Positions 1 to 11,199 of a DNA stretch of 64,000 bases are shown here, piece after piece. Origin of the DNA: Pontederia crassipes (lineage: Eukaryota > Streptophyta > Magnoliopsida > Commelinales > Pontederiaceae); contig CM060188.1 of assembly GCA_030549335.1 (NCBI GenBank), positions 68,044,696-68,108,695 of the forward strand, given 5' to 3'. A program made the translations under genes and the position numbers. Position 1 is the first letter of the stretch. Each line of letters opens with the position of its first letter. The notes below the pieces were generated by a model. The model worked only from the letters and a program-made list of their open reading frames with translations. It made no database searches and was not told the DNA's origin.

Positions 1-1502
1 ATATGAGTTTTCTTTTATTGTGTATACAACCTGTCATAATAGTAGGCCAACTCTTGTAATAAATAATTACTTAAGTTAGAAGAGTAAACACTTAAGAGGT
101 CATGTACCTCTTCAATTAATTATGTTTCATGTGTGATAGGCTTGTGTTCAGATCATAGAAGTGATGTGTTTCTTATTATTATTGTATAATAGTAGAAGAG
201 AAAGTAGTGAAAAAGGAAAGGAAAAACCTTCTGGTAGCTCTTAGAGGTAAGTTAGTTTCTCCTACACTATATATTCACCACTTTTGAATACGGTGTGTTA
301 TTGATTGTTATATGTGTTGAATGCATATTTCGATAAGTTTATATGAAAAGTGTGTTGAAATGATTGATCAAGTGATGGTACAATTGAAAATCATATGTGG
401 TATGCTAAGGATTGACTTAAAAAAATGCAATCCTATTCCGTTTGAATCAGTGTTCGACATGATTCATCTTCTGATATTTGAGTTATAAGATATGGTTCAT
501 CTTTTGATCTTTGATATGAAATTGTTATATGATGAATCATACATCTGCATCTGCCTGCATATGCATATATGATGGTTGGAGCTAAGTGTTACATTGCTGA
601 TCACGATGGGAGCCACTTCTAGAGTCCAATCCATTATTATGTTCCTCATTAATGGGATGAGATAGGTTGGAGGTAAGTGTCATGCAGAGCTAAGTGCCAT
701 ATCATGAGTAGTCAAGATGGGAGCCACCTCTAGAATACATAGGGGCCATCTTTAGAGTCCACCTATCGCTATATGATATATTCTCCCAAAGGGATGAGGT
801 AGAATGGAGCTAAGTGCTACAACGCTGATCACGATGGGAGCCACTTCTAGAGTCCACTTACCAACCACTAGCCAGTTGGTGATCCGTGCATACATATGAG
901 ATTATTGCATACACATGTTTGATATGTTTAAATGACAATGATGTAAATTGAGTGTGATGATTTTAATTGGAATGTTATATATGTATTTATTAAATGTATG
1001 AAAATATTGGTTTTGATATTATGATTAATGCTTGTATGTTTATGTCTCCGCGAATTTATTAGATGGTAGCACATAGCTTATGAGTTATCAACTTACTGAG
1101 ATATTTTTGCTCATAATATTGTTTCTAATATTTTTCAGATCAGTATAGCTTCTTGGATCGTGCGAGCTCATAATCTTACCAGGGTTAACTCCTTTGATGT
1201 AATGGTATTGACGGGAGTTATTACTCTCATGTCCTTTTGTTAGGATGTCGAGAGAATTTGTCAAGTTTATTATTTTTGTCAAAATAAATTGTATAAAAAA
1301 TGAAGTCATTTTGTAAAATGTAAAACTTAAGAATTATTGGTTTGCTCTGAATAATCATAATTTATATAATTTGTTTAATGGTTTTTTTATTCTTATGCTA
1401 AAAAATTTAATTATATTATGTTTTTGCAATCTTTTCTCGATTTTATGTATTTGTCCCTAATGAGTCACGAGCTCCGGATTAATTTAATTTGGGGTCGTCA
1501 CA
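1..1502 (+). mobile_element. Probable LTR (3' part) of an unidentified LTR retrotransposon, inserted in Athila pol
   Basis: AT-rich DNA without a credible reading frame. It ends in GGGGTCGTCACA at 1502, and the next base begins a readable Athila RNase H frame, so 1502/1503 is a clean insertion boundary. A terminal CA is the usual 3' end of an LTR. The segment carries three degenerate direct repeats (573-862). No primer-binding site follows the boundary, so this is either a 3' LTR or a solo LTR whose left end lies outside the window. The 5-bp target duplication, if present, would be GTAGG at 1503-1507 and cannot be checked without the left flank. The GGGTCGTCACA end resembles chromovirus (Tekay/Del-type) LTR ends, but I hold that family assignment loosely. 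The 73-codon minus-strand frame at 1088-1309 shows no domain and is dismissed. Confidence 0.6.
573..862 (+). repeat. Three degenerate direct repeats of about 115 bp inside the left LTR-like segment
   Basis: The motif GATGGGAGCCACTTCTAGAG and close variants recur near 605, 716 and 833, each preceded by a GGAGCTAAGTGCTAC-like stretch. The first and third copies are nearly identical over about 45 bp; the middle copy is more diverged and carries an extra partial unit. Such repeats are common in the U3 part of plant LTRs. No function is shown. Confidence 0.7.
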
Positions 1503-1813
1503 GTAGGGGCAGTTCTATGACAAACTAAAGATAAAAAGCATCATCTTATTTGCTATGCTAGCAAAACTCTTGATGAAGTTCAAGTTAATTATGCTACTAT
1601 TGAAAATGAGCTATTGGCTGTAGTATTTTCTTTTGATAAGTTTGGATCATATTTAGTTGGAGTCAAAGTGATTGTATACACTGATAATCAAGATGTGAAT
1701 CATCTTATTAATAAGAAGGAATCAAAGTCAAGATTGATAAGATGGATTCTACTACTTCAAGAATTTGATGTGAAAATCAGGAACAAGAGACTAAAAACTT
1801 AGTAGTTGATTAT
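1503..1813 (+). pseudogene. RNase H domain of Athila pol, 5'-truncated and interrupted
   Basis: In its family this domain degrades the RNA strand of the RNA:DNA hybrid during reverse transcription inside the virus-like particle. The fragment starts at VGAVL, just after the position where the first catalytic Asp should lie, so that residue has been lost to the insertion. The Glu of ENELLA (near 1605), the Asp of VYTDNQ (near 1680) and the Asp of VDYLCRLE (near 1808, in the next frame) correspond to the remaining acidic residues. A TGA at 1518-1520 replaces a family Gly codon. The frame shifts by one base around 1785-1800, between RNKR and ENLVVDY. The ATG at 1614 is internal and is not a native start. 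Confidence 0.9.
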
Positions 1814-2304
1814 TTGTGTAGACTGGAAAGAGGTTCTGAATCCCCCACAATTCCTATTAATGATTCTTTTCTTAATGATTTTCTAATGGCCGTCTCAACT
1901 AAAGCTCTATGGTATACTGATATTGTCAAGTATTTAGCTTATCGAATCATTCCAATTGATTACTCATATCAGCAAAAGAAAAAGTTCTTTCATGACATCA
2001 AGAATTACTATTGGGATGATTCATTTCTATTCAAGAAGTCCCCTGATGGAATGTTTAGAAAATGTGTGCCAGAATTTGAATGCTAGGACATTCTACATCA
2101 ATGCCACTCTTCGCCTTATGGATGGCATGGAGCTTCTCAAAAGACAACTGCCAATGTACTTCAATCAAGATTTTATTGGCCTTCCTTATTTAAAGATGCT
2201 CATATTTATGTGAATGTGGTGTATGTCAAAGAGTAGAGACAATTTCCAGAAGAAATAAAATGCCTCAAAATGGAATTCTGGAAGTTGAAATTTTTTATGT
2301 ATGA
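1814..2304 (+). pseudogene. RNase H-integrase linker and integrase zinc-binding (HHCC) region of Athila pol
   Basis: The linker carries WYTDIVKYLA, then YYWDDSFLFKKSPDG and RKCVPEFEC, all typical of the stretch before the integrase zinc finger in Athila pol. A TAG at 2084-2086 stops the frame just before DILHQCH. The zinc-binding residues can still be traced: His in QCHSSPYGWHG, a second His in GWH, and the Cys pair in ECGVCQR near 2215-2229. FYWPSLFKDAH lies between them. A one-base shift near 2205 separates the His half from the Cys half. A TGA at 2302-2304 stands where the family has the Trp before the first catalytic Asp. Confidence 0.88.
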
Positions 2305-3132
2305 AAAATTGATTACATGGGACCTTTCCCTAGCTCCTTTGGATATAAGTTCATCTTATTAGCTGTTGATTATGTGTCTAATTGGATTAAAGCAATCCCA
2401 ACAGTTGCTGCTGACTCTAAGACTGTGATTAGATTGCTGAAAGATATCATTTTTTCAAGATTTGGAGTTTCAAGAGTGGTTATCAATGATGGAGGAAGCC
2501 ACTTTATTGAGATGAGTTTTGAAAACCTTCTGAGCAAGTATGAAATCAAGCATAAGGTCTCAACATCTTATCATCCACAAACCAATGGCCAAGCTGAAAT
2601 TTCAAATAGCGAAATTAAAATCATCTTAAAGAAGACTGTCTCATTGACTAGAAAGGATTGGTGTAGTAAATTGAATGATGCACTTTGGGCTTATAGAACA
2701 ACTTATAAATCTTCAATTGGTGTCTCTTCATATAAGTTGATTTATGGAAAAACATGTTATTTGCCAATTGAGTTTAAACACAAGGCATATTGGACTATTA
2801 AGGTTCTAAGCTATGATATGAAATCTTGTGGACAGAAGAGACTACTTCAACTGGATGAATTAGATGAAATCAGGCTCAATGCTTATCATAATTTTGAATT
2901 TTATAAAGAGAGAACAAAGTGGTGGCATGATAACAGAATTTTGAAGAAAAGAATTCATAAAAGGAGACTTGGTTCTATTATACAATTCAAAGCTCAAGCT
3001 GTTCCCTGGAAAACTGAAATCTAGATGGTGTGGACTATTTAAAGTTCACAAAGTTTATCTTTTGGAGCTGTGGATCTTGAGAGTGAAAATTCAAATATTT
3101 TCAAAGTGAATGGTCAAAACCTAAAATTGTAC
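2305..3132 (+). pseudogene. Integrase catalytic core and C-terminal tail of Athila pol
   Basis: The integrase core of the family inserts element cDNA into the host genome. All three catalytic acids are visible: Asp in KIDYMGPF (2311-2313), Asp in INDGGSHF (2488-2490) and Glu in GQAEISNSE (2596-2598). The last two are 36 residues apart, the usual D-35-E spacing. The open part begins at ATG 2317, which is internal to the domain and lies after the first catalytic Asp, so it cannot make a working enzyme. The open frame ends at 3024, but the true coding path leaves it earlier: near 2968 it shifts to [19 protein letters not shown], and near 3058 it shifts again to FGAVDLESE and [11 protein letters not shown], ending at 3132. 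No chromodomain follows, as expected for Athila. Confidence 0.93.
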
Positions 3133-3140
3133 AACCGCAT
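3133..3140. other. Junction between Athila pol and satellite block I
   Basis: The last recognisable pol codons end at 3132 (LKLY), and within a few bases the sequence is satellite, entering the monomer at GCATTTTTTGACC. Athila elements normally continue after pol with a long 3' region and an LTR. None is present, so the element was cut here by a break or rearrangement, not ended by its natural terminus. Confidence 0.85.
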
Positions 3141-4760
3141 TTTTTGACCTTCTAGGCTGAAAACAAGAGTAAAAGGCACGCGCGCGAAATTTTGCATCCC
3201 CGAAAAATTTTCGCACGAGTCTATTTTTTCGTCCCGGCATCAACAGGACAAAAGCGTAAAAAATTTTGCATCTTTTGACAGTGTAAAAATTTTTACATTT
3301 TTTGACATTCTTGGCTGAAAACACGAGTAAAAAGCGCGCGTGCGAAATTTCGCACCTCCGAAAAATTTTCGCCCGAGTCCGTTTTTTCGTCCCCATGCAT
3401 CAACATGCACGAAAGCATTGAAAATTTTGCATCTTTTTACGGTGTAAAAAATTTTGCGTCTTTTGACCTTCTTGGCTGAAAACACGAGTAAAAAGCGTGA
3501 AAAGGCACACGCACGAAATTTCGCACCCCCGAAAAATTTTCGTCCGAGTCTATTTTTTCGTCCCAATCATCTCACAATGCATCAACATGCACAAAGCGTA
3601 AAAAACTTTGCATCTTTTGACAGCGTCAAAAATTTTGCATTTTTTGACCTTCTTGGCCGAAAACACGAGTAAAAGGCGCGAAAAGGCGCGCTCATGAAAT
3701 TTCGCACCCCTAAAAAATTGTCGCCCGAGTCCATTTTTTTCGTCCCAATCATCTCACCATGCATAAACAGACACGAAAGCGTCGAAAAATTTGCATCTTT
3801 TTACAGCGTAAAAAATTTTGCGTTTTTTGACCTTGTTGGCCGAAAATAAAAGTAAAAGGCACGCGCACAAAATTTTGCACCCCCGAAAAATTTTCGCCCG
3901 AGTCCATTTTTTCGTCCCCATGCATCAACATGCATGAAAGCATTGACAATTTTGCATCTTTTGACAGCGTAAAAAATTTCGCATCTTTTGACCTTCTCGG
4001 CTGAAAACACGAGTAAAAGACGCACGCACAAAATTTCGCACCCCCGAAAAATTTTCGTCCGAGTCCATTTTTTCGTTCCAATCATCTCACCATGCATCAA
4101 CATGCACGAAAGCGTCGAAAACTTTGCATCTTTTGACGGCGTCAAAAATTTTGCGTCTTTTGACCTTCTTGGCTGAAAATACGAGTAAAAGGCGCGGAAA
4201 GACGCGCTCGCAAAATTTCGCACCCCTAGAAAATTGTCGCCCGAGTTTATTTTTACATTCCAATCATCTCACCATGCATCAATAGGCACGAAAGCGTCGA
4301 AAAATTCACATCTTTTTACAACGTAAAAAATTTTGCGTTTTTTTACCTTCTTGGCTGAAAACACGAGTAAAAGGCGCGAACATGAAATTTCGCACCACCG
4401 GATAATTTTCGCCCGCGTCCATTTTTTCGTTCCAATCATCTCACCATGCATCAACAGGCATGAAAGTGTCGAAAAATTCGCATCTTTTTACAGCGTAAAA
4501 AGTTTCGTATTTTTTGACCTTCTTGGCTGAAAACACGAATAAAAGGCGCGCGCACGAAATTTTGCACCCCAGAAAAATTTTCGCCCGAGTCCATTTTTTC
4601 TTCGTCCCCATGCATCAACAAGTATGAAAGTATTGACAATTTCGCATCTTTTGATAGCGTCAAAAATTTTACGCCTTTTGACCTTCTTGATTGAAAACAC
4701 GAGTAAAAGACGCGAAAAGGCGCACGCACGAAATTTCCCGAGTCTATTTTTTCGTCTCAA
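3136..4760 (+). repeat. Left-edge sub-block of satellite I with short and long monomer variants
   Basis: Copies near 3390, 3908 and 4605 are short monomers in which GTCCCCATGC replaces GTCCCAATCATCTCACCATGC, an 11-bp loss. They usually pair with the reading AAAGCATTG. Long monomers with an extra AAAAGGCGCG unit lie nearby (3495, 3675, 4710). I did not find the short form in the rest of block I, but it is frequent in block III and parts of block II. The edge of block I therefore belongs to a different subfamily from its interior. Confidence 0.7.
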
Positions 4761-7700
4761 TCATGTCACCATGCATCAACAGGCACGAAAGCGTCAAAAA
4801 ATCTGCATTTTTTGACAGCGTAAAAAATTTTGCATTTTTTGACCTGCTTGGCTGATAATACGACTAAAAGGCGCGCGCGCGAAATTTCGCATACCAGAAA
4901 ACTTTCGCCCGAGTCTGTTTTTTCGTATAAACAGGCACGAAAGCATAAACAGGCACGAAAGCATCAAAAAATTCGCATCTTTTGACAGCGTAAAGAATTT
5001 CGCATTTTTTGACATTCTTGGCGGAAAACATGAGTAAAAGGCGCGAAAAGTCGCACGCGCGAAATTTCGCACCCGCGAAAAATTTTCGTCCGAGTCCATT
5101 TTTTCATCCCAATCATGTCACAATGCATCAGCATGCACAAAAGCGACAAAAATTTCGCGACTTTTGACCTTCTTTGCTGAAAACACGAGTAAAAGGCACG
5201 AAAAGGAGCGTGGGAGAAATTTTGCACCCCCGAAAATCTTTCACCCAAATTCATTTTTTCGTCCCAATCATCTCACAATGCATCAACAGGCATGAAACCA
5301 TTGAAAATTTTGCATCTTTCGATAGCGTAAAAAAATTCGTATTTTTTGACCTTCTTGACTGAAAACACGAGTAAAAGCCACGCGCGCGAAATTTCGCACC
5401 CCCGGAAAATTTTCGCCCGAGTCCATTTTTTCGTCCCAATCATGTCACCATACATCAACAGGCATGAAAGCGTAAAAAAATTCGCATCTTTTGACAGCGT
5501 AAAAAATTTCGCATTTTTGTTTTTCTTGGTTGAAAACACGAGTAAAAGTCGCGCGCGCGAAATTCTGCACCCCCGAAAAATTTTTGTTCTTCGTCCCAAT
5601 CATCTCACCATCCATTAACAGGCACGAAACCGTCGAAAATTTCACATCTTTTGACAGCGTAAAAAATTTCGCATTTTTTGAACTTCTTGGCTGAAAATAA
5701 GAGTAAAAGGCGCGCGTGTGAAATTTCGCACCCCCGAAAAATTTTCGCCTGAGTCTATTTTTTCGTCCCAATCATGTCCCCATGCATCAACATGCACGAA
5801 AGCGTCAAAAAATTCGGATCTTTTGACAACCTAAAAAATTTCGTATTTTTTGACCTGGTTGACTGAAAACACGAGGAAAAGGCGTGCGCACGAAATGTCG
5901 CATCCCCGGAAAACTTTATCCCGAGTCCGTTTTTTCGTCCCAATCATTTCACCATGAATCAATAGGTACAAAAGCAACAAAAAATTCGCATGTTTTGACA
6001 GCGTAAAAAATTTCGCATTTTTTGACCTTCTTGGCTGAAAACATGAGTAAAAAGCGCGAAAAGGCGCACGTGCGAAATTTTGTACCCCCGAAAAATTTTC
6101 GTCCGAGTCCATTTTTTCGTCCCAATCATGTCACCATGCATCAACATGCATGAAAGTGTAAAAAAATTTGCATCTTTTGATAGCGTCAAAAATTTTGCGT
6201 CTTTTGATCTTCTTTAATGAAAACACGAGTAAAATGCACGAAAAGGCGCGCGAGCGAAATTTTGCACCCCCGGAAAACATTCACCCGAGTCCATTTTTTC
6301 ATCCCAATCATCTCACCATGCATCAACAGGCACGAAAGCGTCGAAAATTTCACATCTTTTGACAACGTAAAAAATTTCGCATTTTTTGACCTTCTTGGTT
6401 GAAAACACGAGTAAAAGGCGCGCGCGCGAAATTCCGCACCCCCGGAAAATTTTCGCCTGAGTCCATTTTTTTGTACCAATCATCTCACCATGCATCAATA
6501 TGTACGAAAGCGTAAAAAATTTTGCATCTTTTGACAGCGTAAAAAATTTCTCATTTTTTGACCTTCTTGGCTGAAAACACGAGTAAAAGGCGCGCGCGCG
6601 AAATTTCGCACCACCGAAACATTTTCGCTCGAGTCCATTTTTTTGTCCCAATCATCTCACCATGCATCAATAGGCATGAAAGAGTAAAAAATTTTGCATC
6701 TTTTGACAGCGTAAAAAATTTCGCATTTTTGACCTTCTTGGCTGAAAATACGAGAAAATTCCGCACCCTTGGAAAATTTTCACCCGAGTCTATTTTTTCG
6801 TTCCAATCATCTCACCATGCATCAACAAGCATGAAAGCATAAAAAATTTCGAATTTTTTGACAGCGTAAAAAATATCGCATTTTTTTACTTTCTTTGCTG
6901 AAAACACGAGTGAAAGGCTCGCGCGCAAAATTTCGCACCCCCGAAAAATTTTCGCCCGAGTCCATTTTTTCGTCCCAATCATCTCACCATGCGTCAAAAG
7001 GCACGAAAATGTCAAAAAATTTGCATCTTTTGACAGCGTAAAAAATTTCGTATTTTTTTATTTGCTTGGCTGATAATTCGAGTAAAAGGCGCGCGCTCGA
7101 AATTTCGCACCCCCAAAAAACTTTTGCCCGAGTCTGTTTTTTCGTCCCAATCATCTTACCATGCATCAACAGACACGAAAGCATCAAAAAATTCGCATCT
7201 TTTGACAGCGTAAGAAATTTCGCGTCTTTGGACCTTCTTGGCGGAAAACATAAGTAAAAGGCGCGAAAGGTCGCACGCGCAAAATTTCGCACCTCCTGAA
7301 AATTTTCGTCCGAGTCCATTTTTTCATCCCAATCATGTCACCATGCATCAGCATGCACGAAAGCGTCAAAAATTTCGCGTCTTTTGACCTTCTTTGCTGA
7401 AAACACGAGTAAAAGGAGTGCGGGCAAAATTTTGCACCCCCGAAAAACTTTCACCCGAGTCCATTTTTTCGTCTCAATCATCTCACCATGCATTAATAGG
7501 CATGAAACCGTCGAATATTTCGCATCTTTCGATAGCGTAAAAATTTTCGTATTTTTTGACCTTCTTGGCTAAAAACATGAGTAAAAGCCGCGCGCGCAAA
7601 ATTTCGCACCCTCGGAAAATTTTCGCCCGAGTCCATTTTTTCATCCCAATCATGTCACCATGCATCAACAGGCACGAAAGCGTCAAAAAATTCGCATCTT

Positions 7701-10700
7701 TTGACATTGTAAAAAATTTCGCATTTTTTTAACTTCTTGGTTGAAAACACAAGTAAAAGGCGCGCGCGCAAAATTCTGCACCCTCGAAAAATTTTTGCCC
7801 GAGTCCATTTCTTCGTCCCAATCATCTCACCATCCATCAACAGGCACGACAGCGTAAAAAATTTCGCATCTTTTGACAGCGTAAAAAATTTCGCATTTTT
7901 TTACCTTCTTGCTGAAAACAAGAGTAAAAGGCGCGCGCGTGAAATTTCGCACCGCCGAAAAATTTTTGCCCATCTATTTTTCATCCAAATCATGTCACCA
8001 TGCATCAACAGGCACGAAATCGTCAAAAAATTCGCATCTTTTGACATCGTAAAAAATTTCATGTTTTTTGACCTGCTTGGCTGAAAACACGAGTAAAAGG
8101 CGTGCGCGCGAAATTTCGTTTCTCCCAAGTTCATTTTTTCGACCCAATCATCTCACCATGCGTCAATAGGCACGAAAGCGACAAAAAATTCGGATGTTTT
8201 GACAGCGTAAAAAATTTCGCATTTTTTGACCTTCTTGGCTGAAAACATGAGTAAAATGCGCGAAAAGGCGCACGCGCAAAATTTCGCACCTCCGAAAAAT
8301 TTTCGCTTGAGTCCATTTTTTTCGTCCCAATCATGTCACCATGCATCAATATGCACGAAAGCGTGAAAAATTTCGCATCTTTTGATAGCGTCAAAAATTT
8401 CGTGTCTTTTGACCTTCTTTGCTGAAAATACGAATAAAAGGCGCGAAAAGGCACGCGGGCGAAATTTCGCACCCCCCGAAAATATTCACCCGAGTCCATT
8501 TTTTCGTCTCAATCATCTCACCATGCATCAACAGGCACGAAAGCATCGAAAATTTTGCATCTTTTCGTAGAAAATTTCGCATTTTTTGACCTTCTTGGTT
8601 GAAAATACGAGTAAAAGGCGCGCGCGCAAAATTCCGCACCCCCGGAAAATTTTCGTGCGAGTCTATTTTTTTGTCCCAATCTCCATGCATCAACATGCAC
8701 GAAAGCGTAAAAAATTTTGCATCTTTTGACAGCGTAAAAAACTTCTCATTTTTTTACCTTCTTGGCTGAAAAACAAGAGTAAAAGGCGCGCGCGCGAAAT
8801 TTTGCACACCTGAAAAATTTTCGCCCGAGTCCATTTTTTTGTCCCAATCATCTCACCATGCATCAACAGACACGAAAGAGTCGAAAATTTTGCATCTTTA
8901 GACAGCGTAAAAATTTTGCATTTTTTGACCTTCTTGGCTGAAAACACGAGTAAAAAGCGCGCGCGCAAAATTTCGCACCCCCGGAAAATTTTCATCCAAG
9001 TCCATTTTTTCGTTCCAATCATCTCACCATGCATCAACAGGCATGAAAGCATCAAAAATTTCGCATCCTTTGACAGCGTAAAAAATATCGCATTTTTTGA
9101 CCTTCTTGGCGGAAAACATGAGTGAAAGGCGCGCGCGCGAAATTTTGCACCCCCGGATAATTTTCGCCCGAGTCCATTTTTTCGTCCCAATCATCTCACC
9201 ATGCATCAAAAGACACGAAAGCTTCGAAAATTTTGCATATTTTGATAACGTAAAAAATATCGCATTTTTTTATCTTCTTGGCTGAAAACACGAGTAAAAT
9301 GCTCGCGCGAGAAATTTCGCACCCCCGGAAAATTTTCGCCCGAGTCAATTTTTTCGTCCCAATCATCTCACCATGCATCAACAGGCATGAAAACAACAAA
9401 AAATTCGCATCTTTTGATAGCGTAAAAAATTTCGCGTTTTTTTGACCTTCTTGGCTGAAAACACGAGTAAAAGGTGCGCGCGCGAAACTTCGCACCCCCT
9501 GAAAATTTTCGCCCGAGTCTATTTTTTTCATCCCAATCATGTCACCGTGCATCAACATGCACGAAAGCGTCAAAAAATTCGCATCTTTTGACAGCTTAAA
9601 AAATTTAGCATTTTTTGACCTACTTGGCTGAAAACACGAGTAAAAGGCGCGCGCGCGAAATTTCGTACCCCCGGAAAACTTTCGCCCGAGTCCTTTTTCT
9701 CGTCCCAATCATCTCACCATGAATCAATAGGCACATAAGCGTCGAAAAATTTGCATCTTTTGACCGCGTAAAAAATTTTGCGTTTTTTGACCTTCTTGGC
9801 TGAAAACATGAGTAAAAGGCGCGAAAAGGCGCACGCGCGAAATTTTGCACCCCCGAAAAATTTTCGTCCGAATCTATTTTTTCTTCCCAATCATGTCACC
9901 ATGCATCAGCATGCACGAAAGCGTAAAAAGTATTGCATCTTTTAACAACATAAAAAATTTCGCGTCTTTTGACCTTCTTTGCCGAAAACACTAGTAAAAG
10001 GCGCGAAAAGGGGCGCGGGCGAAATTTTGCACCCCCGGAAAAATTTCACAGAGTCTATTTTTTCATCCGAATCATCTCACCATGCATCAATAGGCACGAA
10101 ACTGTCGAAAATTTTGCATCTTTCGATAGCGTAAAAAATTTCACATTTTTTAACCTTCTTGGCTGAAAACACGAGTAATAGGCGCGCGCGCGAAATTTCG
10201 CACCCCCTAAAAATTTTCGCCCGAGTCCATTTTTTCGTTCCAATCATCTCACCATACATCAATAGGCACGAAAGCGTCGAAAATTTTGCATCTTTTGACA
10301 GCGTAAAAAATATCGCATTTTTTGACCTTCTTGGCTGAAAACACGAGTAAAAGGCGCGCGCACGAAATTTCGCACCCCCGGAAATTTTTCGCCCGAGTCT
10401 ATTTTTTCATCCCAATCATGTCACCATGCATCAACAAGCACGGAAGCATCAAAAAATTCGCATCTTTTGACAGTGTCAAAAATTTCACGTTTTTGACCTG
10501 CTTGGCTGAACGAGTAAAAGACGCGCACAAAAAATTTCGCACCCCCGGAAAACTTTCGCCCGAGTCCGTTTTTTCATCCCAATCATCTCACCAGACACGA
10601 AAGCATCGAAAAATTTGCATCTTTTGACAGTGTAAAAAATTTCGCATTTTTTGACCTTCTTGGCAGAAAACATGAGTAAAAGGCGCGAAAAGGCGCACGC

Positions 10701-11199
10701 GCGAAATTTCGCACCCTCGGAAAATTTTCGTCCGAGTCCATTTTTTCATCCCAATCATGTCACCATGCATCAGCATGCACAAAAGCGTAAAAAATTTCGC
10801 ATCTTTTGACAGCGTCAAAAATTTCGCGTCTTTTGACCTTTGCAGACAACACAAGTAAAAGGCGCGAAAAAGCGCGCAGGCAAAATTTTGCACCTCCGAA
10901 AAACTTTCATCCGAGTCTATTTTTTCATCCCAATCATCTCACCATGCATCAACAGGCATGAAACCATCGAAAATTTCGCATCTTTTGACAGCGTAAAAAA
11001 TTTTACATTTTTTGACCTTCTTGGCTGAAAACACGAGTAAAAGGCGCGCGCGCAAAATTTCGCACCCCCGAAAAATTTTCGCCCGAGTACATTTTTTCAT
11101 CCCAATCATGTCACCATGCATCAACAAGCACGAAAGCGTCGAAAATTTTGCATCTTTTGATAGCGTAAAAAATTTCGCATTTTTTGACCTTCTTGGCTG

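Larger units (their letters stand above)
1503..3132 (+). mobile_element. Truncated Athila-type Ty3/gypsy pol fragment
   Basis: Read across three frames, the segment gives RNase H, the integrase zinc-binding region, the integrase catalytic core and the integrase C-terminal tail in the order usual for Ty3/gypsy. Diagnostic peptides include [67 protein letters not shown] and [11 protein letters not shown], which match the Athila lineage well from family knowledge. gag, protease and reverse transcriptase are missing on the left, cut off by the LTR-like insertion at 1503. On the right the element stops at its last pol residues and runs straight into satellite. Lesions: stops at 1518, 2084 and 2302; frameshifts near 1790, 2205, 2968 and 3058. 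It is a dead fragment. Confidence 0.93.

Noticed and set aside
1088..1309. 73-codon minus-strand gene in the left segment
   Set aside because: No recognisable domain, AT-rich context inside an LTR-like sequence, no supporting signals.
2317..3024. Functional integrase gene
   Set aside because: The frame starts after the first catalytic Asp, is preceded by a stop at 2302 and loses the C-terminal tail to frameshifts. It is part of a dead element.
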